64,000 nt of DNA, taken from the NCBI GenBank assembly GCA_016800925.1, contig JABCPU010000115.1, positions 1 to 64,000 of the forward strand. Reading direction: 5' to 3'. Position 1 is the stretch's first letter. Every line of letters begins with the position of its first letter. Positions 1 to 10,935 of the stretch are shown piece after piece. A model generated the notes under the pieces. That model made no database searches and was not told the origin of the DNA. It saw nothing but the letters and a program-made list of their open reading frames with translations. The DNA comes from Suillus spraguei. Lineage: Eukaryota > Basidiomycota > Agaricomycetes > Boletales > Suillaceae. A program made the position numbers and the translations under genes.

Positions 1-1065
1 CCCAATATCGAAAGGAACGCCATATCTTCGCAAACGCCGGCACATCGAGACGCACTGTCAATAGCCCATATCCTAACATCCGACAAAATCACCCCACACC
101 TCATCCGATACATCAATAGCACTGGAAGATTCAAGCCAATATTCGGTGAGAATTAACATATGTAAAAGAACATAACACACCCATCAGGAAATTCACACAT
201 TCCTTGACGTGCCCTTATGCGGACTTATTTACACTTAACTGCCTTGGTGAAATTGAATCTACTTGTCCAAAATTTCAATGTGAATGAATTCAGAAAAAAA
301 AAAGTTGAGATATATTAATATACATGTTTTATTGTATTTCGCACTCAAAAAATATAAGATATGCCAGGTGAATGATGTGAGAGAGAGCAAACAAGTTTTG
401 AGATAAGTGAGTTAAGCTGATTAAGCATGTTAAGGAATGTGTGAATTTCCTGATGCCACAGTAAAAATGTCACAGGGAAACATACCCAAACCGCACATAC
501 CAACCCGAACCACACACTCTCCCATGAAAGGATCGACACTCCAACAAAGCTGTCACTGACGGGAACCACAGAAGACACGACTACAGAGGAACCACATAGC
601 GAAACCGAAGAACGAACCAGTCAAGACAACAAAGATACGACCCTATAACAAATTCCTCTACTAACCTGTCTTCCTCCCGCAGCTTTCCTTTCGTGCTTGC
701 TCACTTCGGTGACAGAGTACATGTCCGCACCATAAAACAAAAGAGCATCCAAACCCCTCAAAAGATGAAAGATAGCTAATGACGAGACAATGTCCAACAT
801 AGGGTCTACGACCCCAAAGGACTAAATCTGAAGCAAAAAAAAAAAAAAAAAATTATGTAAAGAGAGCTGGCATATGGAACGAAGCAACATTTACTGATTC
901 TTCATGCTAACGTCACTATACAAGTACAACCCGATGGATCAGTATGTTGCCATATATCCTGTTCTTCTCGCCGCTATATGAGCACTTGCCTCCATCGCTT
1001 AGTAATAATATTTAGCCTATCTGTGTGGCAGATCCAAAGAAGTTATGGTTATGAAGGCTTTAACA
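1..1065. other. Gene-free AT-rich stretch
   Basis: No reading frame here resembles a known protein. The stretch contains the inverted repeat listed separately and an uninterrupted run of about 18 A at roughly 835-852. Otherwise I see nothing. Confidence 0.6.
182..455. repeat. MITE-like inverted repeat
   Basis: The 24 bases at 182-205 (CATCAGGAAATTC..CCTT) recur perfectly as their reverse complement at 432-455, about 226 bases away. Weaker complementarity continues inward past the perfect arms. The interior is AT-rich and non-coding. The size and structure fit a MITE or fold-back element; I could not find a clear target-site duplication outside the arms. Confidence 0.65.
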
Positions 1066-1203
1066 TACAAACAATTTCAATTTCTCTTATACTAGTGAGG
1101 GAGGAGGCTTAGTATGATACTTTAGAATAATCAGCTGATAGGGTAAACGTTTCAGATTGCCACAGCGCAACTGTGGGTCTAGCGCTCCAGCCTTGTCCCG
1201 ACT
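1066..1203. repeat. Dispersed repeat R1, copy 1
   Basis: This stretch matches 3702-3829 over almost its whole length, including the shared strings ATACTTTAGAATAA, TTTCAGATTGCCAC and CTAGCGCTCCAGCC, with small indels. The second copy lies just upstream of the serine carboxypeptidase gene. Similarity stops abruptly after GTCCCGACT, exactly where the hAT remnant begins in this copy. Confidence 0.7.
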
Positions 1204-2137
1204 AGTGATGTGCACGGCCCGGCTTCAGGCCGTGGGCCGGCCCAAGTCGAGCCTGATCAGGCCCAGGGCCCGGCTTGACATGTTGAGAAGCCTGAGCCGG
1301 CGGCTCAGGCCGCGGCTTTATGTCCCGCATCGATGTCGATTTAACAGACTTCCACGGACTGCATCTGCACATCAGGTATGAATCTGTCTACTATATCTAA
1401 ATTTGTCTGACTATTGCCGAATGTGCTTACAAATACTTGGGGCAACGTGCGCCACTGCTGTGGCTTCCAAACAGTAAGTGCGCATCAAACTACACTTACT
1501 GCTAGTATGGAAAGCCGGACCACCATGCTCTACTTCCAAGGCTTCCACTTCTCGGAACCTTCCTGCACTCTTTTGGACTTGTCTGAACTCACCTGCATTC
1601 ATTTATGCTTCCTTGTGCTCGTTTGGATTTGCCTGCACTCTTTTGCACTTGCCTGCACTCGTTTGGACTTGCCTGGACTTGCCTGCATTCGTTTGTACTT
1701 GCCTGCACTCGTTTGGACCTGCCTGGACTTGCATGCATTTGTCTGTGCTTGCCTATGCTCATTTTGACTCACATGGACTTGTCTGTATTCGTCTGAACTC
1801 GTCTGTATTCGTCTGGACTTGTCTGTGCTCATTTGAACTCACATGGACTTGTCTGTATTTGTCTGCTTGCCTGCACTCATTTGAAGTTGTCTGGGCCCAC
1901 CTGCACTTGTTTTCACTTGCCTGAGCTTATCTGCTTGTGTCTGCTCTCGCCTGTACCTCCACTCTTCTCATTCTGGCGCCTTCAGGTGTCATTTGCATAT
2001 GTTCGAGCCTTGTCGGGCTTCGCTGGCAAGGGATTATTTATCCATTATGGCAGCATCCGTCTCGAGCGAGCGAGCTTTTTCGCAAGGAGGCATCACAATT
2101 AGCAAGTGGCGCAATCGGCTGAAAGTGGGACACACTG
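1204..2137 (+). mobile_element. Degenerate hAT-family DNA transposon remnant
   Basis: The left part (1204-1330) is a strongly GC-rich block with nested GGCC/CCGG inverted motifs, including perfect 9-base arms at 1291-1299 and 1301-1309. This is typical of the subterminal region of fungal hAT elements. At about 2025-2125 the plus strand encodes ARDYLSIMAASVSSERAFS followed by ITISKWRNRLK, the core of the hAT C-terminal dimerisation domain. The zinc-finger and RNase H-like catalytic parts are missing; a minisatellite occupies the middle. The element cannot encode a transposase. I did not find a matching right terminal inverted repeat, so the right boundary is set by where the flanking repeat R2 begins. 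Confidence 0.75.
1556..1960. repeat. Minisatellite, about 10/20 bp period
   Basis: An imperfect tandem array is built from units close to TTTGGACTTGCCTGCACTCG, with half-length units and many single-base variants (GACTTGCCTG, CACTCGTTTG). All three plus-strand frames and one minus-strand frame stay open across it, giving Cys/Leu-rich or Gln/Ser-rich nonsense proteins. It lies inside the hAT remnant. Confidence 0.8.
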
Positions 2138-2335
2138 ATCATATGATGTGTCACACTGCCAGTGGCACACGCCTCTCATACATTGTACCCTACCTACTGT
2201 ACCTCGATCGATCGCTCTCTGAACAACCGCAGCAAGCCTTTAACTTGAGACGTAATGGACTGAAGCAGCGAAAAAATCCAAACAAACGCGTCGCAAAGTA
2301 TATAGTAAGTAACGTAGAATGGACGCATTGACGCT
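2138..2335. repeat. Dispersed repeat R2, copy 1
   Basis: This stretch matches 6236-6412 downstream of the carboxypeptidase gene, starting at CATATGATGTGTCACACTGCC and continuing through shared blocks such as CATTGTACCCTAC, CAACTTGAGACGT and AAAAATCCAAACAAACG. Copy 1 carries small insertions and deletions relative to copy 2. Confidence 0.75.
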
Positions 2336-3701
2336 CACATGCAAATGAAAGACGTTACAAATGAATTGTTCCAGGTTAGTTATACAAATCTCGGGATAAT
2401 GAACATTTTGAGACAACAGGCCGTGTTAGAGTGCAATTGACATTCGAGATGAGTGAGGCAGAGTATCGAATAATCGGCGGCGGAGTCGGGAACTGGCGCG
2501 AACGCAGCACTATTACATTCTGAAGAATGCGCTGAAAAGGGTCTATGCATCTCGACACTGTGACAGCATCCGCTATACTGAACGTAGTGTTTTAACTCAG
2601 GTCAGTCACATACTAAGAAGTGCTAGGATGTGAGCAAAATTTTAATACCCACTATCATACCAACTTAGTCCGTAAGAATGGCAGTTGGAACTTGCAAAAT
2701 GGTTCGAATTTATGATAGCGATCACAGAAAAAAGTGTGTCCAAGGACCCGCCAACCACGGTGTCACAGACAGACCGGGGCTGTGAGCAAGAAGTTCAGGA
2801 CAACCGAACGAGAAACACGTACGTGTCCGAGTCAACGGCAAGGCACGTGTGTGATTATTCAGCCGCAAGTCGCGGCCAACCTGGCAGAGATGCACGGTAC
2901 ATCTTCAAGTTGATCGTTGCTCACTGGTGGACCGAGAATCGAGATAGAACCACCGGTACCCGGTCCTTGATAACAGCTCAAACCAAGCACAAGAGTCGCA
3001 CTAGGTGTGATATTGTACTGGATGAGGTGGTTCTCGCCAGGGAGTTCTGATGATTCTAGTGACTTGGATGTCCTTAAGCTCACCTGGTGCTGATATTTTC
3101 ACGAAACAAACTATTGTGACTTGCGTTTGTGCTAATTTCTGCGATGAGTTTCCATATATACACACGAGTGCCCATTCTTGTTCCATGAAATGTCTGGTGG
3201 ATTATGTGTCTTCTTTGATTTAGCCGTATGTGCGAGAGCGAGGACATCTAGTAAGAATGTCTGACATTCACATCTAACCCCCGATTCTGAAAATGCTGAG
3301 GTATCCTTTGACGAGAAATTCCTATGTATGGCTCAACAGATCCAGAAGTGTCGCGACAGACAGCTGGCAGAAGGACTTGGTAGGAATCGAAGATGTAGAG
3401 ATGTAGTAGATAGTACAAATTTGAAACACTGAAACCGGATTTCGAATATTCATTCAGCTTGTATAGTTCAACAACATGCGTTGTTGGCAAGATGCTACTG
3501 CTGTAACCTATTGATGATTCTGGATGACGAATAGGCTATGGAACGGAGCGCCGTAAAAGAGAGTGGTAAGTTTAATTGCCCATGCCGTACGTTCTTCCTT
3601 GATTGACTTGTCCCATCGCATCTCTACTAAGGCTTTCAGATATGGCACAACGAGAGAATCAAGACCACCCGGATACGACATTCAAAAGCGCCGAAAATAC
3701 A
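2336..3701. other. Gene-free stretch
   Basis: I see no gene, RNA or clear repeat here. The open frames (for example 2685-3050 plus) have no recognisable motif and are probably chance. Confidence 0.5.
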
Positions 3702-3829
3702 AACAACTTCTCTTGTACTAGTAAGGTTCGAGGCTTGTAATACTTTAGAATAACCAACTGGGTAAATATTTCAGATTGCCACGGCGCATCTGTGAGGCTA
3801 GCGCTCCAGCCTTCGATTGTCCCGACTGT
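3702..3829. repeat. Dispersed repeat R1, copy 2
   Basis: This is the second copy of the sequence at 1066-1203. Here it runs on past GTCCCGACT without the hAT insertion and leads into the promoter of the carboxypeptidase gene, so this copy probably shows the arrangement before transposon insertion. Confidence 0.7.
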
Positions 3830-3881
3830 TCCGATACGGTGATCAAGTCCGTTCGCAGGCAGATGTCACAATCTAGTACTC

Positions 3882-3887
3882 TATAAG
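3882..3887 (+). promoter_or_regulatory. TATA-like element of the carboxypeptidase gene
   Basis: TATAAG lies 50 bases before the chosen ATG at 3937. The position fits a fungal core promoter with a short leader; the assignment is by position and sequence only. Confidence 0.35.
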
Positions 3888-3936
3888 TACCTGAAGTTAA
3901 TTGGCTGTGAAGACTTTAGATCTCCTTACCACTGGC

Positions 3937-6142
3937 ATGTTTCTGAGAACGCTTGTTCGAGCTGGCGTCACGCTATTACTAGTAGTTAGCGTGTCAATAA
4001 CTCACGCCATCCCTGTTGTCGAGGACAGTCTCGACACTACGGAAGCAGAGCACGTCGAAATCCAATCCAAGGTTCACAACGCAACTGGGATTCATTATGT
4101 CAAGAACTCAGGGATCTGTGAAACAACTCCAAATGTTACCCAGATTTCCGGTTACATTGAGATTGGAAAAAACATGTTCATGGTATATCTCTGTTCCCTA
4201 TACTCTAGATGTAAACTGATTTAAGACACAGTGGTTCTGGTTCTTCGAGTCTAGAAAGTCGCCGGAAACAGCCCCATTCACTCTATGGTAGGTTGCCGGG
4301 GAGCTAGGTCACCTAAGGACCCCAGTTGTGTCGCACCTCTGAACTGCTTTCGTAGGTTGAATGGTGGCCCTGGATGTTCCTCTATGATCGGATTGTTCCA
4401 AGGTCGGTCGGTTTATTTTCCTTTTCATTGGTCTAATTATCCACAGAGAACGGGCCATGCTTAGTGAATGCCGACGGTAATTTCACCTTTCTTAACCCCT
4501 ATAGGTATATCAGCATTTTAGCCGTTTTTCATATACTAATCTAACATGGGTCCCTACAGCTGGAATAATATCAGTAACAGTATGCAGCATGTGGTCCTCC
4601 GATTCCGTTGCCGGAGCTGACTTCCTCGCCCAGTGATCTACATCGACCAGCCAATCGGAACCGGGTTTTCTTACGGTATTGATAAGGTAAACAGCACGGA
4701 AACCGCTGCGTCCTTTGTATGGACTGCATTCCAGGTTTTGTTTGAAAGCCAGTTATTTTCGAAGTATGCCAGTCGAGAGTCAGTTGCTTAACTCAGATAT
4801 CACAGACAATTACTTATGCTGGGCTCAGGTTCATCTTTACCACAGAGAGCTACGGTGGTCACTACGGACCTGGTTTTGTGACTTACTTCGAAGAGAAAAA
4901 TCACATGATCGCTATCGGAAAGATTGATGCTGTTCCAATTGTTGTCAGCGCTCTAATGATTAACAAGTGAGTCGCTTTCTTGACTTGCTATTACCCCGTT
5001 GAATGAGCATTCATAGCGGCTGGTTTGATCCGCTCATTCAGAGCATTTCGTACTTAAACTTTGCAACTTATGCCCCCGGGTATGGACAGCTCCAGCCAGA
5101 TGACGTATTGAAGGACATTTCGGATTCTCTCTACGGTTCTGATGGTTGCGTAGCACAAGAGAAGGCCTGCTACGCTGCTGGAACTTTGTCTACCTACTCA
5201 GACAAGATCTGCCGGAATGCGCATGATTACTGCGTGAGTAATATATCAATACCATATGTATGGAAGTCACCGAACTCTTTCAGAACCACAATGTCACCAT
5301 CCCTATTGTGGGCAATTACGACCCCTATGATATACGTCAAAGTTCACTTGGTTCATTCCCCCCTGACTATTTTCTGGATTATTTGAGCAAAGAGGATGTC
5401 ATGAAGAAGATCGGTGCACAAGTCCAATACGAGGAATGTCCAAACGCACTTGGTGACAAATTTGAAAAGACAGGCGACGTATGTATTTCTCCAACTTCTT
5501 TCCTCGAGTGCTAAATCAATTAAAGAACGCTAGAACGTTGCTACCCCGACTATCTGCTTTGGCCAACTCCGGAATGAAGATTTTGATTTGGGTGCGTGCT
5601 TGGTTATTGCTTCATTGTCTGCTAATTCACCAGGGAAAAAACAGGCTGGAGATGCTGATATAATGTCTGTTTTTGTATTGTGTTGACCCTTCATATCATG
5701 ATACTGACACTTCTCATTGACTTCAGTTGCAACTGGCTTGGGGTAGACTGTTGCATATCTTGTTGCCAAGGTCGCTGAATTATTGCTAACAGGGCCATGC
5801 GTCAGTTCTAGCGATGGATTGGTATGGCAATGAGACGCTTCATAATACCCCATTCACCAATATGACGATCAACGGCACGGCTGTTGCGGCTGTGCAGAAC
5901 GTCGACAATTTCACCTTTGCGTAAGTCTTTTTTCATTTCGGCTTGTTAACGAGAGATATACCTCATCATCTTACATTTCAGACGGGTGTATAATGCCGGA
6001 CATGAAGTGGTTAGTCGACTCGTCTGAGGATGACGATATCCACTAATGCCTATTATCTCATTATTAGCCTGCCTTCCAACCCCAAGCAGCTTTGGAGATT
6101 TTTTCGCAGGTTATTCGTAAGGAACAGCTTCACTCCGTCTAA
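3937..6142 (+). CDS. Secreted serine carboxypeptidase, peptidase family S10
   Basis: This gene encodes a carboxypeptidase Y-like enzyme that removes C-terminal residues from peptides, probably outside the cell or in the vacuole. About a dozen short introns break it, and following GT-AG sites gives an intact protein of roughly 480-500 residues. It begins with a hydrophobic signal segment (MFLRTLVRAGVTLLLVVSVS). Family motifs follow in order: WFWFFESR, the oxyanion-region LNGGPGCSS, YIDQPIGTGFSYG, the nucleophile motif ESYGGHYGP, the catalytic Asp in AGDAD..CNWLG (split by two introns), and the catalytic His in NAGHEVPAFQP near the C-terminus. The protein ends IRKEQLHSV. No long propeptide is evident. 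The start is the first ATG in frame, 50 bases after a TATA-like box. Repeats R1 and R2 flank the gene, but the coding sequence shows no lesion. I am confident of the family; the exact substrate preference is not visible. Confidence 0.92.
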
Positions 6143-6235
6143 AGAGTGAATCTGGTTGAGGTCCTTCGCATAATCGAGCGGTACGCAAACGTTCCTTCTG
6201 AGACTTTCAATCAAGCGAAGCTGGACTCTGAATAC

Positions 6236-6412
6236 ATGCATATGATGTGTCACACTGCCAGGAGTACATGCCTCACATACATTGTACCCTACTGTACTTC
6301 AATCGCTCTCCGAACGACCACAGCAAGCCCTCAACTTGAGACGTGATGAACTGAAGACTGAAGCAGTGGAAAAATCCAAACAAACGTGTCGCGAAGTATA
6401 TGGTCACTAATA
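6236..6412. repeat. Dispersed repeat R2, copy 2
   Basis: This is the second copy of 2138-2335. It begins about 95 bases after the stop of the carboxypeptidase gene and ends about 15 bases before the stop codon of the convergent GWT1 gene, so it probably overlaps the 3' untranslated regions of both. Confidence 0.75.
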
Positions 6413-6427
6413 TATTTTGAAACAATT

Positions 6428-8348
6428 TCACATCTTCCATAACCGTTTCCTTCTACAAACCCATGCAAAAACGCACATGCCCATAGAATATGCACACAAT
6501 AAACACATTGCCTTTATGTTGCCCACAAACATAGTCTGGATATTAAGATTGATCAAACCGGTGGCCACATTTGACTGAGTATAGACGTCAGGACGCCAAA
6601 TGCAGGTGATATTAACCAGACGAACCAGCAAGAACAATATGAATGCATTCTTGTTGATAGCCTCCAATAGCGCAGGCGCGCTGCTTTTTAATCCCTTTTC
6701 CTCGATGAAGAGTCGTTTGGCTGAAGGGTCAGTCGGATCTCGTATCTTTAGTGTTCTGGTAGGAAAGAACACCATGTCGAGGAAGATATAACCAAGGATG
6801 AAAGAGGTGTTGTAAGCTGCAACCCAGAGGATATACGAAATGTTTGCCTAGGGATCATCTCAGCACATGCGACTTTCACATGAAATCGTGTATGCAAAGC
6901 AAAATGAGGACGAACCATTCTTCTCGAAACTTCTAATCCAAGCCTCACAAAGGCTAGAAGCATCCACCAAACCACTGAATACGACAGCAATTCAGTGACA
7001 ATCTTTGCATTCTGTCTGGGAGCCGAAGGATCAAGTTTGCTAGGTCGGTGAGAGGATAGCCCGTCGAGTAACTGCTGCTGCTGCTTCCGGAAAAACGAAG
7101 GGGAGGGAGGAAGTATGACAGTTCCTAAGGACAGGCCGAGTATGTGGATCGAAACATAACCTGGTGGGGAGGGATTAGAAGACGCACATCCTACAAGAGT
7201 AGGGAGTTATACCCAGCAAGGAGAGCAAGCCCTCTTTGTTCGCGAAAATAATGTTGCTGCGTGAGGCGTTAAGCAGAACGTCCTTCATTCCTCCAGATGA
7301 CAGTGCGAATTGATGTACTATCAAACAGGCATCAGATTCAAGTTTCGTATGGCAGTCGGGCTATTACTTACAAACACCAATCCAAAGACCCAGCAAAGCG
7401 ACGGGAATTCGCAAAATGATAGGATGCAACAAGACCTCAATGGCAGGCAAAAGCGCAAGCGTGAGGAAGAAATTCCAGTGTACGCCGTACTCTGTCACAT
7501 GTTCCTGGTTGGAGTTGTTAAGCGGTGAGCGTACATAAACACCATGCGAGACCCTACAGGATATTCAGTGCCTTTCACGAGCACGACACGAAGAATGCCT
7601 AATACAATGATGGGTATCATCTTACGGGAGACAGACTTCAGTTTAGGAAGGATCGGAGCCTGGAGGTAGGATATGTCTTTGATGATTGGAATGGCAGAGA
7701 CCACGCCTTGAGAGAATACAAACGAGCCAACGCCAATGTCCATCTACGGATCAAATTGTGTGAAAATTGAGGAACATGGTGTGTTCTAGACGCACCAAAG
7801 AAACACCATACGTCTCACACTTTGCTAGAATACGGGGGAATACAGGAAAATCAACAGCCAGTATAGACAGGATTGTCATTAACATCATGTGAGCACGATA
7901 GGTGGTCAGAGCAGGTAATGATATGAGAGACTGAGATAAATGCGTCGGTGGAGTCTCTGCTCGACTTCTTCCACCTGGTGAAGTTAGACTTTCAGCCGGT
8001 AAAGGCGTGCCTCTTTCAAGAGGGGGAAGAAGGAGCAAAACAAGCATCGGTACGAGTAGTAGGAGAGACAGTGCGCCAGGAGTTTCCGCGAATAAAGTCA
8101 TGGACAATAGTAGAGGTATGACGAGTATTACAAACTCTGCCAAGAAATGTGCGGATCCAAATGCCTGAACACGCGAACGCAGTGCTGAATGAACGGCGAT
8201 CGAGGACTGAACATGGTGAGCTTGCTGAAGTGAAGTAATACGCAGAGATACACACCAATGCAACACCACTTATCAGATTTACATGAAATACTGTCGAGCC
8301 AGTCATTCCAGAGACAAAAGCCTCTTTCGAGGCCTTGTAGTCACTCAT
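6428..8348 (-). CDS. GWT1: GPI-anchored wall transfer protein 1 (GPI-inositol acyltransferase, PIG-W family)
   Basis: GWT1 is an ER membrane enzyme that adds an acyl chain to the inositol of early GPI-anchor intermediates; it is the target of gepinacin and manogepix in other fungi. The N-terminus [18 protein letters not shown], then [18 protein letters not shown] followed after an intron by [13 protein letters not shown], then [13 protein letters not shown], are hallmarks of the family. Further on, [13 protein letters not shown] and the C-terminal [20 protein letters not shown] also fit. Six short introns join cleanly; the last is 51 bases and joins FILFLL to SNVATGL. The product is about 510 residues with many hydrophobic segments, as expected. 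The ATG at 8348 is chosen because upstream in-frame codons are not ATG. The reading is intact. The gene converges on the carboxypeptidase gene, with repeat R2 between them. Confidence 0.93.
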
Positions 8349-8679
8349 CGTGATCTGCAAGAATATGGTCGGTTGCTGATTGTGGTCTGCAGCACCATAT
8401 AGTGTGTCGGACTACAGCAAGGTGTAGCTGTCGCCCAGAAAGTCCTAAGTCTTAGGTCACGAGAGTAGCAACTTTGAGTATGATATACGGTAGAAAAACT
8501 GAACTCCAGTCAACGTTTCCCAGAAAGAGGTGAAGAGTTTTCCCATGCAAAACTTATGTCACCAGAAATTCCTATTCGGGAGTAACAACGTCACGTGTAT
8601 GGAGGCGATAAATACGGATTGTGACATGGAAGTTCGGTACTAACGACCCATGGGGTCAAACATCTGCCTTCTTATCTGT
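8349..8679. other. Intergenic region between GWT1 and the permease
   Basis: These 331 bases form the GWT1 upstream region and the permease 3' region. One CACGTG-type palindrome (TCACGTGT) lies near 8592. I see no gene. Confidence 0.5.
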
Positions 8680-10747
8680 CTATCCTTCGACTCCCGTACC
8701 TGTGACCGTTTTAACAAGGCCTTTAAAGCTATGCCTTCCCCACCAAAACCAGTTGATCGTGATCACGACCAGAAGACCACCCACAGCAATAACTGAGTAG
8801 TTCATGTTAAGGACATCCACCGGGTATGCCGTAGGGAGGATGAACAAGACGCAGACGAAAATAGTGAACTGTACGAATAATGAATTGGAATGCATGATAA
8901 ATGAGGAAGTTGCGTACCAGAAAACTGGCAAAGTTCACTAACCATGACCATCTTCCAAGGCGGAAAGGTCCGAAGACTTGAATGCTAATTTCAAGAAAAA
9001 AAGTCAAGTATGGCTCAAATACATCATTAAATACGAACGAGTTAGGCCAGAACACACGAATTATAATGGGTTGTAAGTAGCTCAACATCACCGATATGGC
9101 TGCTGAGGATAGGATGGCATTGAACTGTGAAAGTGGTCAGAACAAAGAAACACGGAAATGTATTGATTTGACTGACTGCAATCGCAGACCCGATGTAAGC
9201 GCATGATATGATGCATCCTATCAAGACACTAGTCCACACACCCCAGTATGGTGCTTGGAATCGGTTCAAGGTCATAAATTGTTTTTTAAATGGGAATGCA
9301 TTGTCTCTTGCGAGCGCATAGAACAGTCTCGAACTTGCGGTAAATGTTGTGATTGCAGCCATCAGCTGAGAAACCATTATCACAGTCAGACACATCTGTG
9401 ACAATCGAGGCCCGACTGCATCGTAGAAAAGTTGAGCGATCGGGATGGCAAATGTAGTGGCTTGAACGGAAGCGATATCCTGAACTGCAAAAAGAAGTGC
9501 AAGCAGGTACGCGAGGCCGATCAACCAAGAACCTGCGACGCTGCCAACTACAGCAAGTGGAGCCAGGATTTCCGCCCGTACAGCTTCTTCTGCTACTTGC
9601 GCTGCTGTTTCGCACCCCTCGAGTGTGTATACAGCCTAGGGTGAGTTACGCCGTGAGAAATACAGTACAACATGTGTAGAGTCAATCCTCACCTGAAGAA
9701 ATCCGAGAAGCACTACAAAACCCCGGGATTGCCAGCCGGTGAAGCTAGTCGACTAGTCAACGGTTCTTTCATTCATAAAATGAGCAAAGCTTACTTTTGA
9801 ACATTCGTAAACACGAAATCGGCAGAGTTCTATTCAACATAATCAGTCGTGAAAAATGGATTTGCAGTTGAACAGAACTTTACCATTATGGGGGCTCTCA
9901 CAAGCAGTGTGGTGACTAAAATAACTGTGCCTCCAAGTGTCCACCAAACGAATAATGTGCTCATATGCCCTATAGCCTTCGTCCCAATAGTATTGATGAT
10001 GCCAGAGAATATGTTTACGGCCCATGCAATCGTAGTGATTTCTAATTTCGTTAGACTCCTTCCTTGCCCAACCTCTGCCATGGATGAAAGGTATAGAGCG
10101 GTGCTAGATGACAGATCGTAGATTCTGATTCGATGATGTAAACAACTTACCTCAAATTAGTGGAAACACCAGTAAATACCATGGCCATGGAATAAAGCCA
10201 GCCAGTAAAGACTAATGATTCATTCAAGTTCAAGCATCACTCAGAAGATGGACATTGAAACCTACAGCCAAGGATGGGCACGTCTGGTTTCATCTTGCAA
10301 ACCCAGAAGTAGAGTCCTCCCATTGTTGGACTACGCGACAACATAAGACGTAGGCTCTGACAGGGCACAAATTGCTCACTATGCACTACAAATCTCTGCA
10401 AAGCTGAACGCAATCAGAAGCATAAAGAAGCTGCAAATCTAGATAGAACAGCAATTATTGTTATTGTCGTATTCACGGAGATTGAGTGTCAAACTAACAT
10501 TCCATCCCCAAAACAGACCCAGCGGGCCCCCGGAGAACAACCCTGTCTGAAGGGCGCTGCTCATTCCGTTCAGAATGCCGATGGCACAGAACGATATCCC
10601 AAGCACTCCGAAGAGAGACATCTCGCGACGGAATTTAGGTCTATACCCCAGGTCCAGAAGGCGTTGGTCGGATATGGTGACATTGTATGTCTCTTCTTTA
10701 GTGACGACCTTTTCCTCGCTGAAGGATGGACTTTCTGGCTCGCACAT
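8680..10747 (-). CDS. Amino-acid/polyamine/choline-type permease (APC superfamily)
   Basis: This is a plasma-membrane or organelle transporter of the fungal amino-acid/choline transporter branch, to which GABA permease and choline permease belong. The protein starts MCEPESPSFSEEK and enters the first membrane segments with REMSLFGVLGISFCAIG. The typical loop ALQTGLFSGGPLGLFWGWN follows, then PTMGGLYFWVCKM, FTGWLYSMAMVFTGVSTN, and the conserved LEGCETAAQVAEEA region before MAAITTFTASSRLFYALARD and PYWGVWTSVLIG. It ends in WFWWGRHSFKGLVKTVTGTG. About nine short introns interrupt it and all exons I traced stay in frame, giving about 510 residues. Start at 10747 because the upstream in-frame codon is GTG, not ATG. 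A degenerate copy of its first exon lies just upstream. The substrate cannot be read from sequence alone. Confidence 0.85.
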
Positions 10748-10792
10748 AGTAGATATGAGATACACAAATAGCTATGATCAAGGATAATCAAT

Positions 10793-10798
10793 CTTATA
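10793..10798 (-). promoter_or_regulatory. TATA-like element of the permease
   Basis: On the minus strand this reads TATAAG, about 46 bases before the ATG at 10747. The gap is short for a TATA box plus leader, so the assignment is tentative. Confidence 0.3.
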
Positions 10799-10804
10799 TG
10801 GAAT

Positions 10805-10935
10805 GAGAGGAAGGAGAGATAAGGTGAGAGCTCAGCTCCAGATTCAGGTCTAGAAGACGTTGGTGGGAGAGGCAACATCGTGTGCCTCTGCCTTGGCATT
10901 GAGCTCTCTCCCGTAGGGGAGTAAGTACATTGTGA
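10805..10935 (-). pseudogene. Remnant duplicate of the permease first exon
   Basis: The minus strand here resembles the permease first-exon segment at about 10622-10710: both contain AGGTCYAGAAGRCGTTGGT, and both translate to QRLLDL in the same context (HQRLLDLNLELS here, DQRLLDLGYRPKF in the gene). No other permease exon is recognisable upstream, and the copy is out of frame. It looks like the relic of a small local tandem duplication. Confidence 0.45.

Noticed and set aside
1414..1924. Long plus-strand open frames rich in Cys and Leu
   Set aside because: They are products of the minisatellite, which keeps several frames open at once.
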